From NCBI RefSeq assembly GCF_013387465.1, contig NZ_VYGV01000015.1:185938-249937 (forward strand): 64,000 nucleotides of DNA. The letters are read 5' to 3'. The notes under the pieces were generated by a model. The model did not search any database. It was not told the origin of the DNA and saw only the letters and a list, made by a program, of their open reading frames with translations. A program made the position numbers and the translations under genes. Every line of letters starts with the position of its first letter. The stretch's first letter is position 1. The stretch is from Hydrogenophaga aromaticivorans. Lineage in GTDB: Bacteria; Pseudomonadota; Gammaproteobacteria; Burkholderiales; Burkholderiaceae_C. Shown piece after piece: positions 9,850 through 18,091 of the stretch.

Positions 9850-10152
9850 TCAGTAGCCGCCGCGCGAGCCGCGGTCACCACCGCCGTAGCCGCCGGTGCT
9901 CGGCTCTTTCGGGCGCGAGATGTTCACCACGATCGAGCGGCCGTCAACCGACATGCCGTTCAGGCTCTGGATCGCGGCCTCGGCCTGTTCGCTGGTGGAC
10001 ATTTCCACAAAGCCGAAGCCCTTGGAGCGACCCGTGTCGCGGTCCATCATGACCTTGGCCGACGTCACGCCGCCAAACTCCGTGAAGTTGTTGCGCAGGA
10101 TGGCGTCGTCGATGGAATAAGGCAGGTTGCCCACGTAAAGTTTGGTGCTCAT
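9850..10152 (-). CDS. RRM-domain RNA-binding protein
   Basis: 100 residues with one RNA-recognition motif: RNP2 LYVGNLPY near the start and RNP1 KGFGFVEM around residue 45. A glycine-rich tail (GGYGGGDRGSRGGY) follows. This is the cold-inducible Rbp-type protein common in beta-proteobacteria and cyanobacteria, probably an RNA chaperone. The start MSTKLYVGN fits the conserved N terminus. A long upstream gap, over 300 bp, suggests a long 5' leader. Confidence 0.93.
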   Translation of the reverse strand: MSTKLYVGNLPYSIDDAILRNNFTEFGGVTSAKVMMDRDTGRSKGFGFVEMSTSEQAEAAIQSLNGMSVDGRSIVVNISRPKEPSTGGYGGGDRGSRGGY

Positions 10153-10482
10153 GACAGAGCCTTTCAAAGAAATTGCGCTCCAGCCAGGCCGAGCCCGACA
10201 GCGCATGAATGAGCGGCGTCCGAGGGACACCGCAGGAACGGGTTTTGCGAAGATGCACAAGGCCTGAGCCGTTGCGAACCTGCGCGAAGCTGAATGGTGG
10301 GGTTGTCTGCAGCTCAACAGAACATCGCGACCGAATGGCGTCGGCGCTGACCGGGGCCTGAGGTGCCACCGGCTGGGCGGTGTGGGTTGGCGGATGCCAC
10401 CGAACACAGTCCAAGCCGGTATTATATTTAATAGTAAATATAAATGCAAATTTATATTGCAATCAGTTTGAAAGAGACCCGG
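10153..10482. promoter_or_regulatory. Intergenic region with AT-rich nested palindromes
   Basis: 330 bp between two divergent genes. The left two thirds is GC-rich without visible structure and probably holds the rbp promoter and leader. The right end is markedly AT-rich with two overlapping inverted repeats: TATATTTA/TAAATATA (10423-10430 and 10435-10442) and AATATAAAT/ATTTATATT (10437-10445 and 10450-10458). They lie 25-60 bp before the metal-domain gene and could be a promoter with an operator. The binding protein is unknown. Confidence 0.5.
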
Positions 10483-10692
10483 ATGCCCGAAACCACCTTC
10501 CACATCCCCACCCTGCAGACGCAAGATGACGCCGACGCCGTCATGTTCGAACTGCAAGACCTGCCCTGCGTCAACCAGGCCGACGTCAACCTCGCCGAAC
10601 ACACGGCCTGGGTCAGCCACACCGCCATGATTTCGGCCGACGACATCGCGGCCAAGTTGCAGGAAGCCGGCTTTGAGGCGCAGCCGGTTTAG
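10483..10692 (+). CDS. Small heavy-metal-associated-domain-like protein
   Basis: 69 residues with the beta-alpha-beta spacing of HMA/copper-chaperone domains (TFHIPTLQTQDDADAVMFELQDLPCVNQADVNLAEHTAWV, then AKLQEAGFEAQPV). The MxCxxC metal motif is absent: the loop reads TLQTQDD, with a lone cysteine in LPCV. It may therefore not bind copper in the standard way. The start MPETTF is chosen at the first ATG after a purine-rich stretch. Its stop overlaps the stop of the convergent thioredoxin-like gene. Confidence 0.65.
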   Translation: MPETTFHIPTLQTQDDADAVMFELQDLPCVNQADVNLAEHTAWVSHTAMISADDIAAKLQEAGFEAQPV

Positions 10693-11069
10693 ACCGCACA
10701 CATCTCCGGCCCGTCCTGCCGGCCCCACAGATGCGCCGCCAGCGCCGCCGCCGGGCCACCGATGCCTGCAGGCGCTGCCCCCACCCCACCCAGCCGGTCC
10801 ATCAACAGCAACAGGGCCTCCGCCTGCGGCGGGATCGCGCCCATGAAGAGCGCCCGGTCCTCACGGCACAGCAGCACCGTGGGAAAGGTCTCGATGTCGA
10901 TCCCGACCGAGTCCATGAGCTCCGCCTCGTCCTCCACGTCCAGCCAGCGCCACTGCAGTTCCGGATGCCGCGCGGCCAGCTCCGCCATCACCGGACGCCA
11001 AGCCCGGCAGGCACTGCACCAATCCGCACAAAGACAAACAGCCCACACGATCCAGACCCCCGAGCACAA
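10689..11069 (-). CDS. Thioredoxin-family protein
   Basis: 126 residues with a redox motif WCSAC in CLCADWCSACRAW near residue 17, followed by the DVEDEAELMDSVGIDIETFPTVLL block with the cis-proline TFPT. There is no signal peptide in front of the fold, so a cytoplasmic thiol-disulfide role is likely. The N-terminal strand is short and the start could be a few codons off. Convergent with the HMA-like gene. Confidence 0.82.
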   Translation of the reverse strand: MCSGVWIVWAVCLCADWCSACRAWRPVMAELAARHPELQWRWLDVEDEAELMDSVGIDIETFPTVLLCREDRALFMGAIPPQAEALLLLMDRLGGVGAAPAGIGGPAAALAAHLWGRQDGPEMCAV

Positions 11070-11194
11070 TCATTGAAACGAGCGGGGAGCATACCCGCGC
11101 CCCAATCGGATCGGGCCGCGTTCCAGCTGCGGGTCAGCGTCATGTGCACCGCGCCGCGCTTGAAGGGCCTTGGCCACTCGCGCATGATTGGCCT

Positions 11195-11971
11195 ATGGAA
11201 CCCACCCGCCTCGCCATCTACGACCATTACGCCTACGCCGCTGTCGCCCTGATCGGCACCGCCGTTGCCGCCCTGCTGTTGCTGCGCGTGCTCGCCGCGC
11301 CGCGCTGGCGCGCGGGCATGCTGACGCTCAGCGGCGTCGTCCCGCCCTTCCTCAACATCCTGGGCGTGTTGTTCGGCCTCACGTTGGCCTTCATCGCCAA
11401 CGACACCTGGAGCGCCCACGACCGCGCCATGAGCGCCGTCTACCGCGAAGCCGACAGCCTGCGCACGCTCGATGCGCTCGCGCGCGGCCTGCCCGAGGTG
11501 CCGCAGGCTGCGCTGCGCGCCGCGGTGAGCGAACACGCCGCCGCCACCGCCTCTGAATGGCAGCAGCTCGCCCACCGCAGCAGCAGCCCCGCCGCGCAAC
11601 AGAGCGCCGACCACCTGCTCAGCCTCGTCGCCAGCCCCGCCATGGCGCACGCCGCCAGCGCCAGCGTGCACAGCCTCATGCTGGGCGCCGTCGTCCACCT
11701 GCGTAACGACCGCGACCAGCGCATCGCCCTGAGCCAGATGCATGTCAACCCGCTCAAGTGGATGGGCATGGCCTTCCTCGGCCTGCTCACCATGGTGTCT
11801 ATCGCCATCGTGCACGTCGAGCAACTGCGCGCCGCCACCGTGGCCATTGTGCTGTTTGCCGTGGCCGCCGCGCCCACCGCCGCCATCGTGCTCATGCAGG
11901 GCAACCCTTTCCAGACCCCGTCCTTCGTCTCGCCCGCACCCATCGCGCAAATGGCCCAGCCTTCCCCATGA
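11195..11971 (+). CDS. DUF4239-like membrane protein
   Basis: 258 residues with four predicted membrane segments: about 12-35 (YAAVALIGTAVAALLLLRVL), 45-65 (PPFLNILGVLFGLTLAFIA), and two near the C terminus (WMGMAFLGLLTMVSIAIVHV and TVAIVLFAVAAAPTAAIVL). The central region is helical and soluble. The pattern matches the bestrophin-like DUF4239 family of unknown or anion-channel-like function. The ATG at 11195 is chosen because it precedes the first membrane segment. It overlaps the acylphosphatase start by 4 bp. Confidence 0.7.
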   Translation: MEPTRLAIYDHYAYAAVALIGTAVAALLLLRVLAAPRWRAGMLTLSGVVPPFLNILGVLFGLTLAFIANDTWSAHDRAMSAVYREADSLRTLDALARGLPEVPQAALRAAVSEHAAATASEWQQLAHRSSSPAAQQSADHLLSLVASPAMAHAASASVHSLMLGAVVHLRNDRDQRIALSQMHVNPLKWMGMAFLGLLTMVSIAIVHVEQLRAATVAIVLFAVAAAPTAAIVLMQGNPFQTPSFVSPAPIAQMAQPSP

Positions 11972-12261
11972 CCGACACCACCCCCATCACCCGCCACCTG
12001 CGCATCACCGGCCGCGTGCAGGGCGTGGGCTACCGCTGGAACATGGCGCAGCAGGCCAATGCACTGAGCCTGAGCGGCTGGGTGCGCAACCGGCTGGACG
12101 GCAGTGTGGAGGCGCTGGCCACTGGCCCGGTCGATGCGGTGCAAGCGCTGATCAACTGGGCACAACGCGGACCGGAGCTGGCGCGGGTGAACGGGGTGGA
12201 GGTGACCGAGGTCGAGAGCGGGGAGGTGCTCGACGGGTTTGAGCAGCGGGAGACGGTGTAG
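11968..12261 (+). CDS. acyP: Acylphosphatase
   Basis: 97 residues. It carries the family signature RITGRVQGVGYRWNMAQQA with the phosphate-binding arginine, and the catalytic asparagine in GWVRNRLDGSVEA. It hydrolyses acyl-phosphates in the cytoplasm. Translationally coupled to the DUF4239 gene. Confidence 0.95.
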   Translation: MTDTTPITRHLRITGRVQGVGYRWNMAQQANALSLSGWVRNRLDGSVEALATGPVDAVQALINWAQRGPELARVNGVEVTEVESGEVLDGFEQRETV

Positions 12262-12388
12262 GTTGGCAAGAGGCGTTCTGCGCTCCCATCCTGGACTGCG
12301 GTCTGGTTTGTGTCACCCCAGGCAATGCCCTGGGTGTCAGGTGAGGATCTTTTGAATAGTCTCCGTTCCTCACCGCATGAGGAACGCT

Positions 12389-12799
12389 ATGAGCCCGACA
12401 AACACAACCCCGCAACGCCTTCAGTACGGCGCGCGACCGACGCAGCCCGGCATGTATCTCGGTCTTTTCCATGGTCGGAACAGCCGCAAAGAAGACATGG
12501 ACGATTGGGGTTTCGCCGGACCTGTGCTCGGCCCACTGAACTATTGCCACACCACATACATGGCGTACATCCACCTGCAATTTGTGAATGGGCAAGACGC
12601 GCGTATCTGCTGCAACTCAGGGCATCTCGCCGTCGATCTGGAGGTGGTGGAGGACATGATCCACTTCGAGGGCGCTTACTATGGCGATTGGACGGTGTTC
12701 TTCGTGGCTCCAGAGGAGTGCCGTCGTCCCGACGACGCTTTCAGGAACAAGCCCCGCGTCAATGCGTATCAGTGGCACAACCACTTGAACGCCGCATGA
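12389..12799 (+). CDS. Conserved hypothetical protein, accessory
   Basis: 136 residues starting MSPTNTTPQRLQYG (an in-frame ATG lies 4 codons upstream). The segments RPTQPGMYLGLFHGR, DDWGFAGPVLGPL and EDMIHFEGAYYGDWTVFFV look like a conserved globular protein of the kind seen on plasmids and integrative elements. I cannot assign a function. It stands alone between acyP and the DUF3883 gene. Confidence 0.6.
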   Translation: MSPTNTTPQRLQYGARPTQPGMYLGLFHGRNSRKEDMDDWGFAGPVLGPLNYCHTTYMAYIHLQFVNGQDARICCNSGHLAVDLEVVEDMIHFEGAYYGDWTVFFVAPEECRRPDDAFRNKPRVNAYQWHNHLNAA

Positions 12800-12871
12800 C
12801 GTGCGGATAAACCCGGGGATACCGAGGCCCTTTGGCTGGCATTGGTTCCAATGCCGATGTCTTCTACATCG

Positions 12872-13705
12872 CTACGAAAAGCTGGCTCGGTAACTGATGG
12901 GGTCCAGCACACAGTGTTGGTCGAGCGATCCGCGCAACGAAAACAAACGGGGCGATTTTCGGAACTCAAACAGCCGACAGAGCGTGAACTGAGTGCTTGC
13001 ATCACGTGAAAAGTCCAGCTCATTGCTTGAGACAAAGAAGGGCGTTTCCTTCCCGAAAGTGGTGGTCTTCACCTCGATGAAACGCTCGCGACCGTTCACA
13101 TCAAAGGACAGCACGTCGTAGCCAAGCCCATCCCCCTTGGTTCTTGACACATGCTCAACGCGATCAGCCAGGACAGACTTTCCAAGCTGCGTAAGTCGCC
13201 AATGCTCGTATTGCGCAATGAACTCTTCGCCAGCCAAGCCCAGAGATGCATTGCGTGACTCGCGCGCCAGATAGTCACGTTTGACGGGCGCATATGTCCG
13301 ATGTGGAGTGGCATCCGAAGCGGTGTGTCGCCGGATAGGCGCGTCTGCCTCAACCTTTGTGAAGTCGAAGATTTCAGGCTGGACAGCGGGTTGTTGCACG
13401 GCTGCCAGGGCCAGCGAGTCAAGAGTGGTGAATTGATCTACCTGCTGCTCGGCCACATCGCGCAACAGCCCTTGGTAGTTGGCCCGTGGTTGATATCCAC
13501 GGATATAGGGGAACCCGAGGTCAATCATCACGGCACTGATATTGCCGTGTTTGAATTCAATGGAACCGTCTGACCGCCCATTGAGTCTTTGCTGGAGTGC
13601 CCTTCGATGGGCGGTCTTGCTGAAAGCTTGACCAGCTAGCTCAAGGCTGAGCATTTTGAGGTAATCGGCGACGATCGCTTCTACCTCAACTTGGGTCCAG
13701 TCCAT
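12872..13705 (-). CDS. DUF3883-domain protein (nuclease-like fold)
   Basis: 277 residues. The C-terminal half has GYDVLSFDVNGRERFIEVKT, the D...ExK core of restriction-endonuclease-like folds, in the DUF3883 arrangement. The N-terminal half (MDWTQVEVEAIVADYLKML and SKTAHRRALQQRLNGRSDGS) resembles domains found with HNH and MrcB-like accessory proteins. A defence or DNA-processing role is plausible but unproven. It lies just outside the transposon, with its promoter in the 60 bp that contain the 13-bp palindrome. Confidence 0.75.
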   Translation of the reverse strand: MDWTQVEVEAIVADYLKMLSLELAGQAFSKTAHRRALQQRLNGRSDGSIEFKHGNISAVMIDLGFPYIRGYQPRANYQGLLRDVAEQQVDQFTTLDSLALAAVQQPAVQPEIFDFTKVEADAPIRRHTASDATPHRTYAPVKRDYLARESRNASLGLAGEEFIAQYEHWRLTQLGKSVLADRVEHVSRTKGDGLGYDVLSFDVNGRERFIEVKTTTFGKETPFFVSSNELDFSRDASTQFTLCRLFEFRKSPRLFSLRGSLDQHCVLDPISYRASFS

Positions 13706-13732
13706 TCAGGTACCGTCTTGAGTATCAAACTG

Positions 13733-13767
13733 CATGGGAATCGAATACTGAATTTTCGATTCCCATG
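13733..13767. repeat. 13-bp inverted repeat next to the transposon left end
   Basis: CATGGGAATCGAA (13733-13745) and its exact reverse complement (13755-13767), separated by 9 bp. With the transposon removed, this hairpin would sit a few bases after the gyrB stop codon, so it may be the original gyrB terminator. It may also be an operator for the DUF3883 gene. No strong T-tract follows on the gyrB strand. Confidence 0.7.
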
Positions 13768-13769
13768 GT
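13765..13769. repeat. Target site duplication, left copy (ATGGT)
   Basis: ATGGT directly abuts the TGT terminus of the element at 13770 and is repeated exactly at 44833-44837 beyond the other end. Five bp is the duplication size made by Tn7-family transposases. Confidence 0.95.
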
Positions 13770-13873
13770 TGTAGAGAGACCCATAAGGCAAGAAACGCCC
13801 CCCTTATGAATCAAGGCTTTGCCGGGCTCTTCGAACCATAAGCTGAGAAGGCTTGCCGCATAAGGCGAGAAAT
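13770..13873 (+). repeat. Transposon left end with transposase-binding repeats
   Basis: Terminal TGTAGAGAGACCCATAAG, then direct copies of a motif close to CCATAAGsyrAGAAA at 13781-13795 (CCATAAGGCAAGAAA), 13836-13850 (CCATAAGCTGAGAAG) and 13858-13872 (GCATAAGGCGAGAAA). One inverted core, CTTATGAATC, lies near 13803. The arrangement of spaced sites fits the left end of Tn7-like elements, where TnsB binds. The repeats are seen directly; TnsB binding is inferred. Confidence 0.92.
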
Positions 13874-14247
13874 TTCCCCGAAAAGCCGCATCGGCACCAC
13901 CCCGGTCGTTGTCATTGCATACGGTCACCCATCGTGATGCCCCGCCTCGACAGCAACGGAGCGGCGAGGACTCGCTGGTCAACGAACGCAGCACTGCAGG
14001 AGCGCATTTTCGCACTCCGCCTGTGGTCGCTCACCATATTTCGTGGGTATTGAATCTCCAAGCAGGGCCATCGCAAAGTCAGCAGCCTGCGTCAATGCTG
14101 GCACATTCTGCCCGCCTGGCGTGACTTCTCCTGCGAGTGCCAGCTTGAGCGTGTGCAACGCTGCTGGCTGGGTTTTGGCTTACCCTTTGACCGCATGAAC
14201 TGCGCGCCGACGTGGTGTCGCGTGCTGTTTCAGCCATGGGGGATGAC
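13874..14247. other. Non-coding stretch inside the left end
   Basis: About 370 bp between the repeat array and the first cargo gene. Only short overlapping open frames without plausible start signals are present. No further copies of the end repeats, tRNA-like structure or other clear element was found. Confidence 0.5.
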
Positions 14248-15588
14248 ATGCAAGATGAGCCCACTGACGCAAAGTCAGCGCACAAGGGGACGGGTCGCGA
14301 AGCAGACCCTGTTTCGCGTGAAGAGCTTTACAGCCTTGTGTGGGCAAAGCCCATGCTCAGGGTTGCGGAAGATTTTGGCGTTTCATCCAGCTATATGGCC
14401 CGGGTATGCACAGAACTTCGCGTTCCAAGGCCCGCACAAGGCTACTGGACGCAGGTCGAGTTGGGTAGGGCTCCTGAGCGCCCTGCCCTCCCTCCGGTTC
14501 GGCATGGGGATGTTTCAAGTTGGCGCCCGGGGGCAAACGTTGGGACGGTTGAACAAACGGCGAAAAAGATTGAAGCCAAAGCCCGCGCCCAAGAAGGCCC
14601 CCCGGGCGAGCGGGCAAAACGTGGACGACCCCGGGCGAAGCCCTCTGGGAGCACCGTTCACCTGCTTGTAAAAGACGTCAAGCCATTCTTCCTGAAATCA
14701 CGCGACACGGACACGGGGTTGCTGCGACCATTCAAGCGGATGCTCGTTGACGTCGTCACCTCCGAAGCGCAGCTGGACAGGGTCCTTGGCGTAGCCAACG
14801 CTCTATTTTCCGCCTTGACGGCAAAGGGGCACCGAGTCGCACTCGGTTCGCTGCACCCTCACATGGGACGGATGGAGGTGAATGTGCGCGAAGTGCCAAA
14901 AAAGAACCAATATCACCAGCCAGTCTGGGCACCTGACAGGCCTACGGTTTTGTACATCGGGGCTATGCCCATCGGGTTGACGTTCTATGAGATGACGGAA
15001 GACGTTGAATCCGTCTATGCCAACGGAACCTATTTCCCCGTACGTGACTTGACAGCGGAGCAACGTCGCCGGTTCACCGGGCCACAACACTGGAAAACGA
15101 CCAAAGAGCTTCCCTCCGGGCGTTTGTGTCTCCAAGCCTACTACCCCAGTTCGTCGCGGGTGAAATGGTTCAAGCGATGGCAAGAGACCCCGGTGAGTGA
15201 GCTGTTGGACGTGCCCAAGATGGTGGCTGCGCTTGAGGCCTCGGTACCTGAACTGACCGAGCAAATCGAGACGGCGCGCATTCAAGAGCAAGGGCAGCGG
15301 AGGCTCTGGGAAGAGCAACAGCGGCAATGGCGCGAAGAACGCGAGCGCGAGCGCCAGCAAAAGGCCCACCAGGCGGCACAACAGGAGCTCATCGCAGCCA
15401 TTGCCGCGTGGGACCAGGCACGCAAGGTGGAGGCCTATTTCGAGGATGTCTTGCGTGCCGCGGAACACATGGAGGCTGGCGAGCGAGACACGCTTTTCGA
15501 CCGGGTGACTCAAGCCCGGGCCATGGTCAGTGGTCCAAGTGCCTTGGAAGCTTTGCTCCGCTGGAAGTCGCCGAGCGAGAGATTGTGA
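14248..15588 (+). CDS. Hypothetical protein with N-terminal HTH-like segment
   Basis: About 446 residues. Near residue 25 it has SREELYSLVWAKPMLRVAED followed by FGVSSSYMARVC and RVPRPAQGYW. This pattern recurs in a family of island-borne proteins of unknown function and reads as a helix-turn-helix. The centre (about 130-320) is globular and unassigned. The C-terminal third is a charged coiled coil (QEQGQRRLWEEQQRQWREER) ending in a helical bundle. The start at 14248 is chosen because GGGGGA lies 5 bp before it; an in-frame ATG at 14236 and a GTG at 14212 are alternatives. First gene inside the left end. Confidence 0.7.
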   Translation: MQDEPTDAKSAHKGTGREADPVSREELYSLVWAKPMLRVAEDFGVSSSYMARVCTELRVPRPAQGYWTQVELGRAPERPALPPVRHGDVSSWRPGANVGTVEQTAKKIEAKARAQEGPPGERAKRGRPRAKPSGSTVHLLVKDVKPFFLKSRDTDTGLLRPFKRMLVDVVTSEAQLDRVLGVANALFSALTAKGHRVALGSLHPHMGRMEVNVREVPKKNQYHQPVWAPDRPTVLYIGAMPIGLTFYEMTEDVESVYANGTYFPVRDLTAEQRRRFTGPQHWKTTKELPSGRLCLQAYYPSSSRVKWFKRWQETPVSELLDVPKMVAALEASVPELTEQIETARIQEQGQRRLWEEQQRQWREERERERQQKAHQAAQQELIAAIAAWDQARKVEAYFEDVLRAAEHMEAGERDTLFDRVTQARAMVSGPSALEALLRWKSPSERL

Positions 15589-15925
15589 TTTCGCCACCAA
15601 CGTTTGATGGGGGCGCGAGTGCATAAGGGTGGCATCTTGAGACAAGCGCAGTCGTGGCGTTCTCCAATTTCTACGTCAGACTGGCTCAGAAAATCGACGG
15701 CACTTCAAAGCCTCCTCGGATTTTCAAGCGAAGGCCAATTCAATTTAACCGTGCATTCGCATAGATTTCTTTCTTTCCAAGGGTCTTTTTGAACATAATC
15801 TATGGTAACGAGTAGATATTGTCTCTGGCAAACGAAATGGGCATAAAATCTATGCATAGACATAGAAAGCATTGACGCTGTGTTGAAGCTGGTGCATTAT
15901 CTATTCGTTAACATAGATAATCTCC
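15589..15925. promoter_or_regulatory. Operator-rich region upstream of the hipB-like gene
   Basis: AT-rich DNA with several related palindromes. TTATCTAT (15897-15904) and ATAGATAA (15913-15920) are separated by 8 bp, the same half-site-N8-half-site layout as the E. coli HipB operator TATCC-N8-GGATA. A perfect 12-bp palindrome, TCTATGCATAGA, lies near 15850-15861. A looser pair, ATCTA/TAGAT, lies around 15800-15820. The likely ligand is the HTH protein encoded immediately downstream, repressing its own operon. Confidence 0.7.
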
Positions 15926-16333
15926 ATGCATATCCCGGTCGACTCCGCAGCTCAGATTGGCGCCGTCTTGCGCCTTGTCCGAAAGACCCAAGGCGTTCGC
16001 TCCGATGACTTGGCCGGCTCCGCCGGTGTCGGGCCGGTGTTCGTGCTCGATGTTGAGAGGGGCAAGCCCACCATCCAGCTCGGCAAGGTGCTCCAGGTAC
16101 TCCAGGAAGCGGGCATCAGGGTGAACCTCGAAATCCCTGACAACCTCAGCCTCGATGCACTTCCTAAGGGCCCGAAAAAACGCACTGTCTGGCAGAGCTT
16201 GATGGCCATCCTTGGTCGCAACGGCTCCGAAGCGTGGGCACAGTCCGTTGCGCAGTCCATTGCTGGGCGCGCGCTACACGGGCACGAGCCCGCGGCTTCT
16301 GAAACTTCCGCGCAGGCCAAGAGCCATGGCTGA
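15926..16333 (+). CDS. HipB-like Xre-family antitoxin/repressor
   Basis: 135 residues. The N-terminal HTH_3 domain (about 10-70) begins AAQIGAVLRLVRKTQGVRSD and continues DLAGSAGVGPVFVLDVERGK, typical of HipB. The C-terminal extension (70-135) is rich in Ala and Ser and is longer than the E. coli HipB tail. It overlaps the hipA-like start by 8 bp, indicating one operon. Palindromes just upstream support autoregulation. Only by context is it called the antitoxin. Confidence 0.82.
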   Translation: MHIPVDSAAQIGAVLRLVRKTQGVRSDDLAGSAGVGPVFVLDVERGKPTIQLGKVLQVLQEAGIRVNLEIPDNLSLDALPKGPKKRTVWQSLMAILGRNGSEAWAQSVAQSIAGRALHGHEPAASETSAQAKSHG

Positions 16334-17897
16334 CGAGGCTCGTGCCGCGGCGGCGAAGGCCGCAGTGATGCAACCCAGGGCGCCGGTCGACGACACGGCG
16401 GTGGAGTACGAGCGTGAGAAGACCGCTTGTCTCGAACTCATCGACTTTCTCAAGCGGCAGACCAGTCTCTCCAAACACAGCCCTGCGCTGGTAGACAGCT
16501 TGCAGGCGAGTCTGAACAGGGGTGAGCGCCCTCGCGCCCTTGAGCTTCGCATCGATGCCGACCTGGTAGGGTGGCTCTTCGACGTGAACGATGTCTGGGT
16601 CTTCCAGTACAACGTGAGCTGGGTCTCAAAGGGCGGGGCTTTTGCGCTGTCTCCTAGCCTTGGACTGCGTGAAGAGGCCTATGTCGACGGGTCGTCAACC
16701 CGCCCGGTGCAATGGTTCTTCGACAACCTTTTGCCCGAGGAGGAACTGCGCAAGTCGCTCGCAAAAGAAGCCAAGCTGGCGTTTGAGGATGTGTTTGGTC
16801 TCTTGCGCCACTACGGGGCGGAATCGGCCGGCTCGCTCATCCTGCACCCGCTGGGGCTTCCGCCTGCAGAGGATGGCTTGCAAGAGCTCACGCCCGAAGA
16901 ACTCAGCGCCCGCATCCAGAACCTTCCCGCGGCTCCCCTCACGCAAGGGTCTCCGAAGCGCATGTCCTTGGCCGGTGCCCAGCACAAGATGGTCGTGGTC
17001 GCGCATTGCAACGAAAAGGGCGAGCTTGAGCCAACGCTCTTTGAGCCTTTGCCCGCCACGCCGTCCACACACATACTCAAGCCAGACTCGGTCGCGGCTG
17101 CGTACCCGCACTCGGTGGCCAACGAGTACTTCTCGATGAGGCTCGCCCAGGTGCTCAAGCTTGACGTGCCCGCGGTGTTCCGGCTCTATGTGCCCGAGCC
17201 CGTCTACCTCATCACACGGTTTGACCGCCTACAGAACAAGCACACGCCCAGCGTATCGCGACTGCACGTCATCGACACTTGCCAGTTGCTCAATCGCTCC
17301 CGAGTCCTGAAATACGACCTGGCCCGACTGGACACATTGACTGAAGCAGTCGACATGACCCGCTCGAAGGCAAAGGCCCGGCACAAGCTCTACCAGTGGA
17401 TTGTCTTCAACACGTTGCTGGGCAACGGCGACTCGCACCTGAAGAACCTGTCCTTTCTTGTCACGTCATCGGGCATCGAGCTCGCCCCTGGCTACGACAT
17501 GCTCTGCACGGCTGTGTACGACACACAGGCATTCGCGGACCAAAAAGCTATCTGGCCCAGGACTGGCTTGGCCACAACCATTCCGGGCGCAAACAGGTTC
17601 GACCAAGTTACTTACGCAGGCCTTCTCGATGCAGGCGCGGCGCTAGGCCTTGGGGCTGCAACAGCTCGACGTCTTCTGGATGAAATGCTCGACCGCATCG
17701 AGCCGGCAGCCGACAACGTACTTGAATCCCTTGCCAAGGATTACGCAGATACGGTGGCGCGGCTGGGGGCCGGTCACCCTCTGGCCCCCCAACCCGCCGT
17801 TCAGGCTGGAGAGGTGCGCCTGTTGCGCGCCATCCGGCACATCGTCATCGCCGGCATGGTGGGACAGGTCAGGCAAGGCCGTCCCGCAAAGCGGTGA
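16326..17897 (+). CDS. HipA-like serine/threonine kinase toxin
   Basis: 523 residues. The HipA fold is visible from about residue 75. The ATP-loop-like SLAGAQHKM is at 214-222, the catalytic loop GNGDSHLKN at 366-374 (D369) and the metal-binding D391 in LAPGYDML. HipA kinases phosphorylate targets such as GltX and slow growth. The protein is longer than E. coli HipA (440 residues), with about 60 extra N-terminal and extra C-terminal residues. The start MADEARAAAA overlaps the antitoxin stop (ATGGCTGA). All key catalytic residues are present. Confidence 0.85.
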   Translation: MADEARAAAAKAAVMQPRAPVDDTAVEYEREKTACLELIDFLKRQTSLSKHSPALVDSLQASLNRGERPRALELRIDADLVGWLFDVNDVWVFQYNVSWVSKGGAFALSPSLGLREEAYVDGSSTRPVQWFFDNLLPEEELRKSLAKEAKLAFEDVFGLLRHYGAESAGSLILHPLGLPPAEDGLQELTPEELSARIQNLPAAPLTQGSPKRMSLAGAQHKMVVVAHCNEKGELEPTLFEPLPATPSTHILKPDSVAAAYPHSVANEYFSMRLAQVLKLDVPAVFRLYVPEPVYLITRFDRLQNKHTPSVSRLHVIDTCQLLNRSRVLKYDLARLDTLTEAVDMTRSKAKARHKLYQWIVFNTLLGNGDSHLKNLSFLVTSSGIELAPGYDMLCTAVYDTQAFADQKAIWPRTGLATTIPGANRFDQVTYAGLLDAGAALGLGAATARRLLDEMLDRIEPAADNVLESLAKDYADTVARLGAGHPLAPQPAVQAGEVRLLRAIRHIVIAGMVGQVRQGRPAKR

Positions 17898-18006
17898 CGA
17901 TTCTCAACCTATGGATGCGAGCGCAGCTCGGCAAAAAAACACCGTCTGGAGTTGGGGGCGGTGCAAACAGGCAAGGCATCCAAGCACCCTGGCATCCGCG
18001 CAGCTC

Positions 18007-18091
18007 AAAAAATCAGACAAGAAAGGTCGGGTGCCCAAGAATTTCAGACATGCGAGTGTCCCCGGCGCACCGTTCTAGAAAAAATCAGACA
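18007..18091 (+). repeat. Short direct repeats upstream of the SRAP gene
   Basis: AAAAAATCAGACA occurs twice exactly (18007-18019 and 18079-18091), with a third partial copy AATTTCAGACA at 18040-18050. They lie in the 298-bp gap between the hipA-like gene and the SRAP gene. They could be regulator sites or chance; no ORF of convincing quality covers them. Confidence 0.4.
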
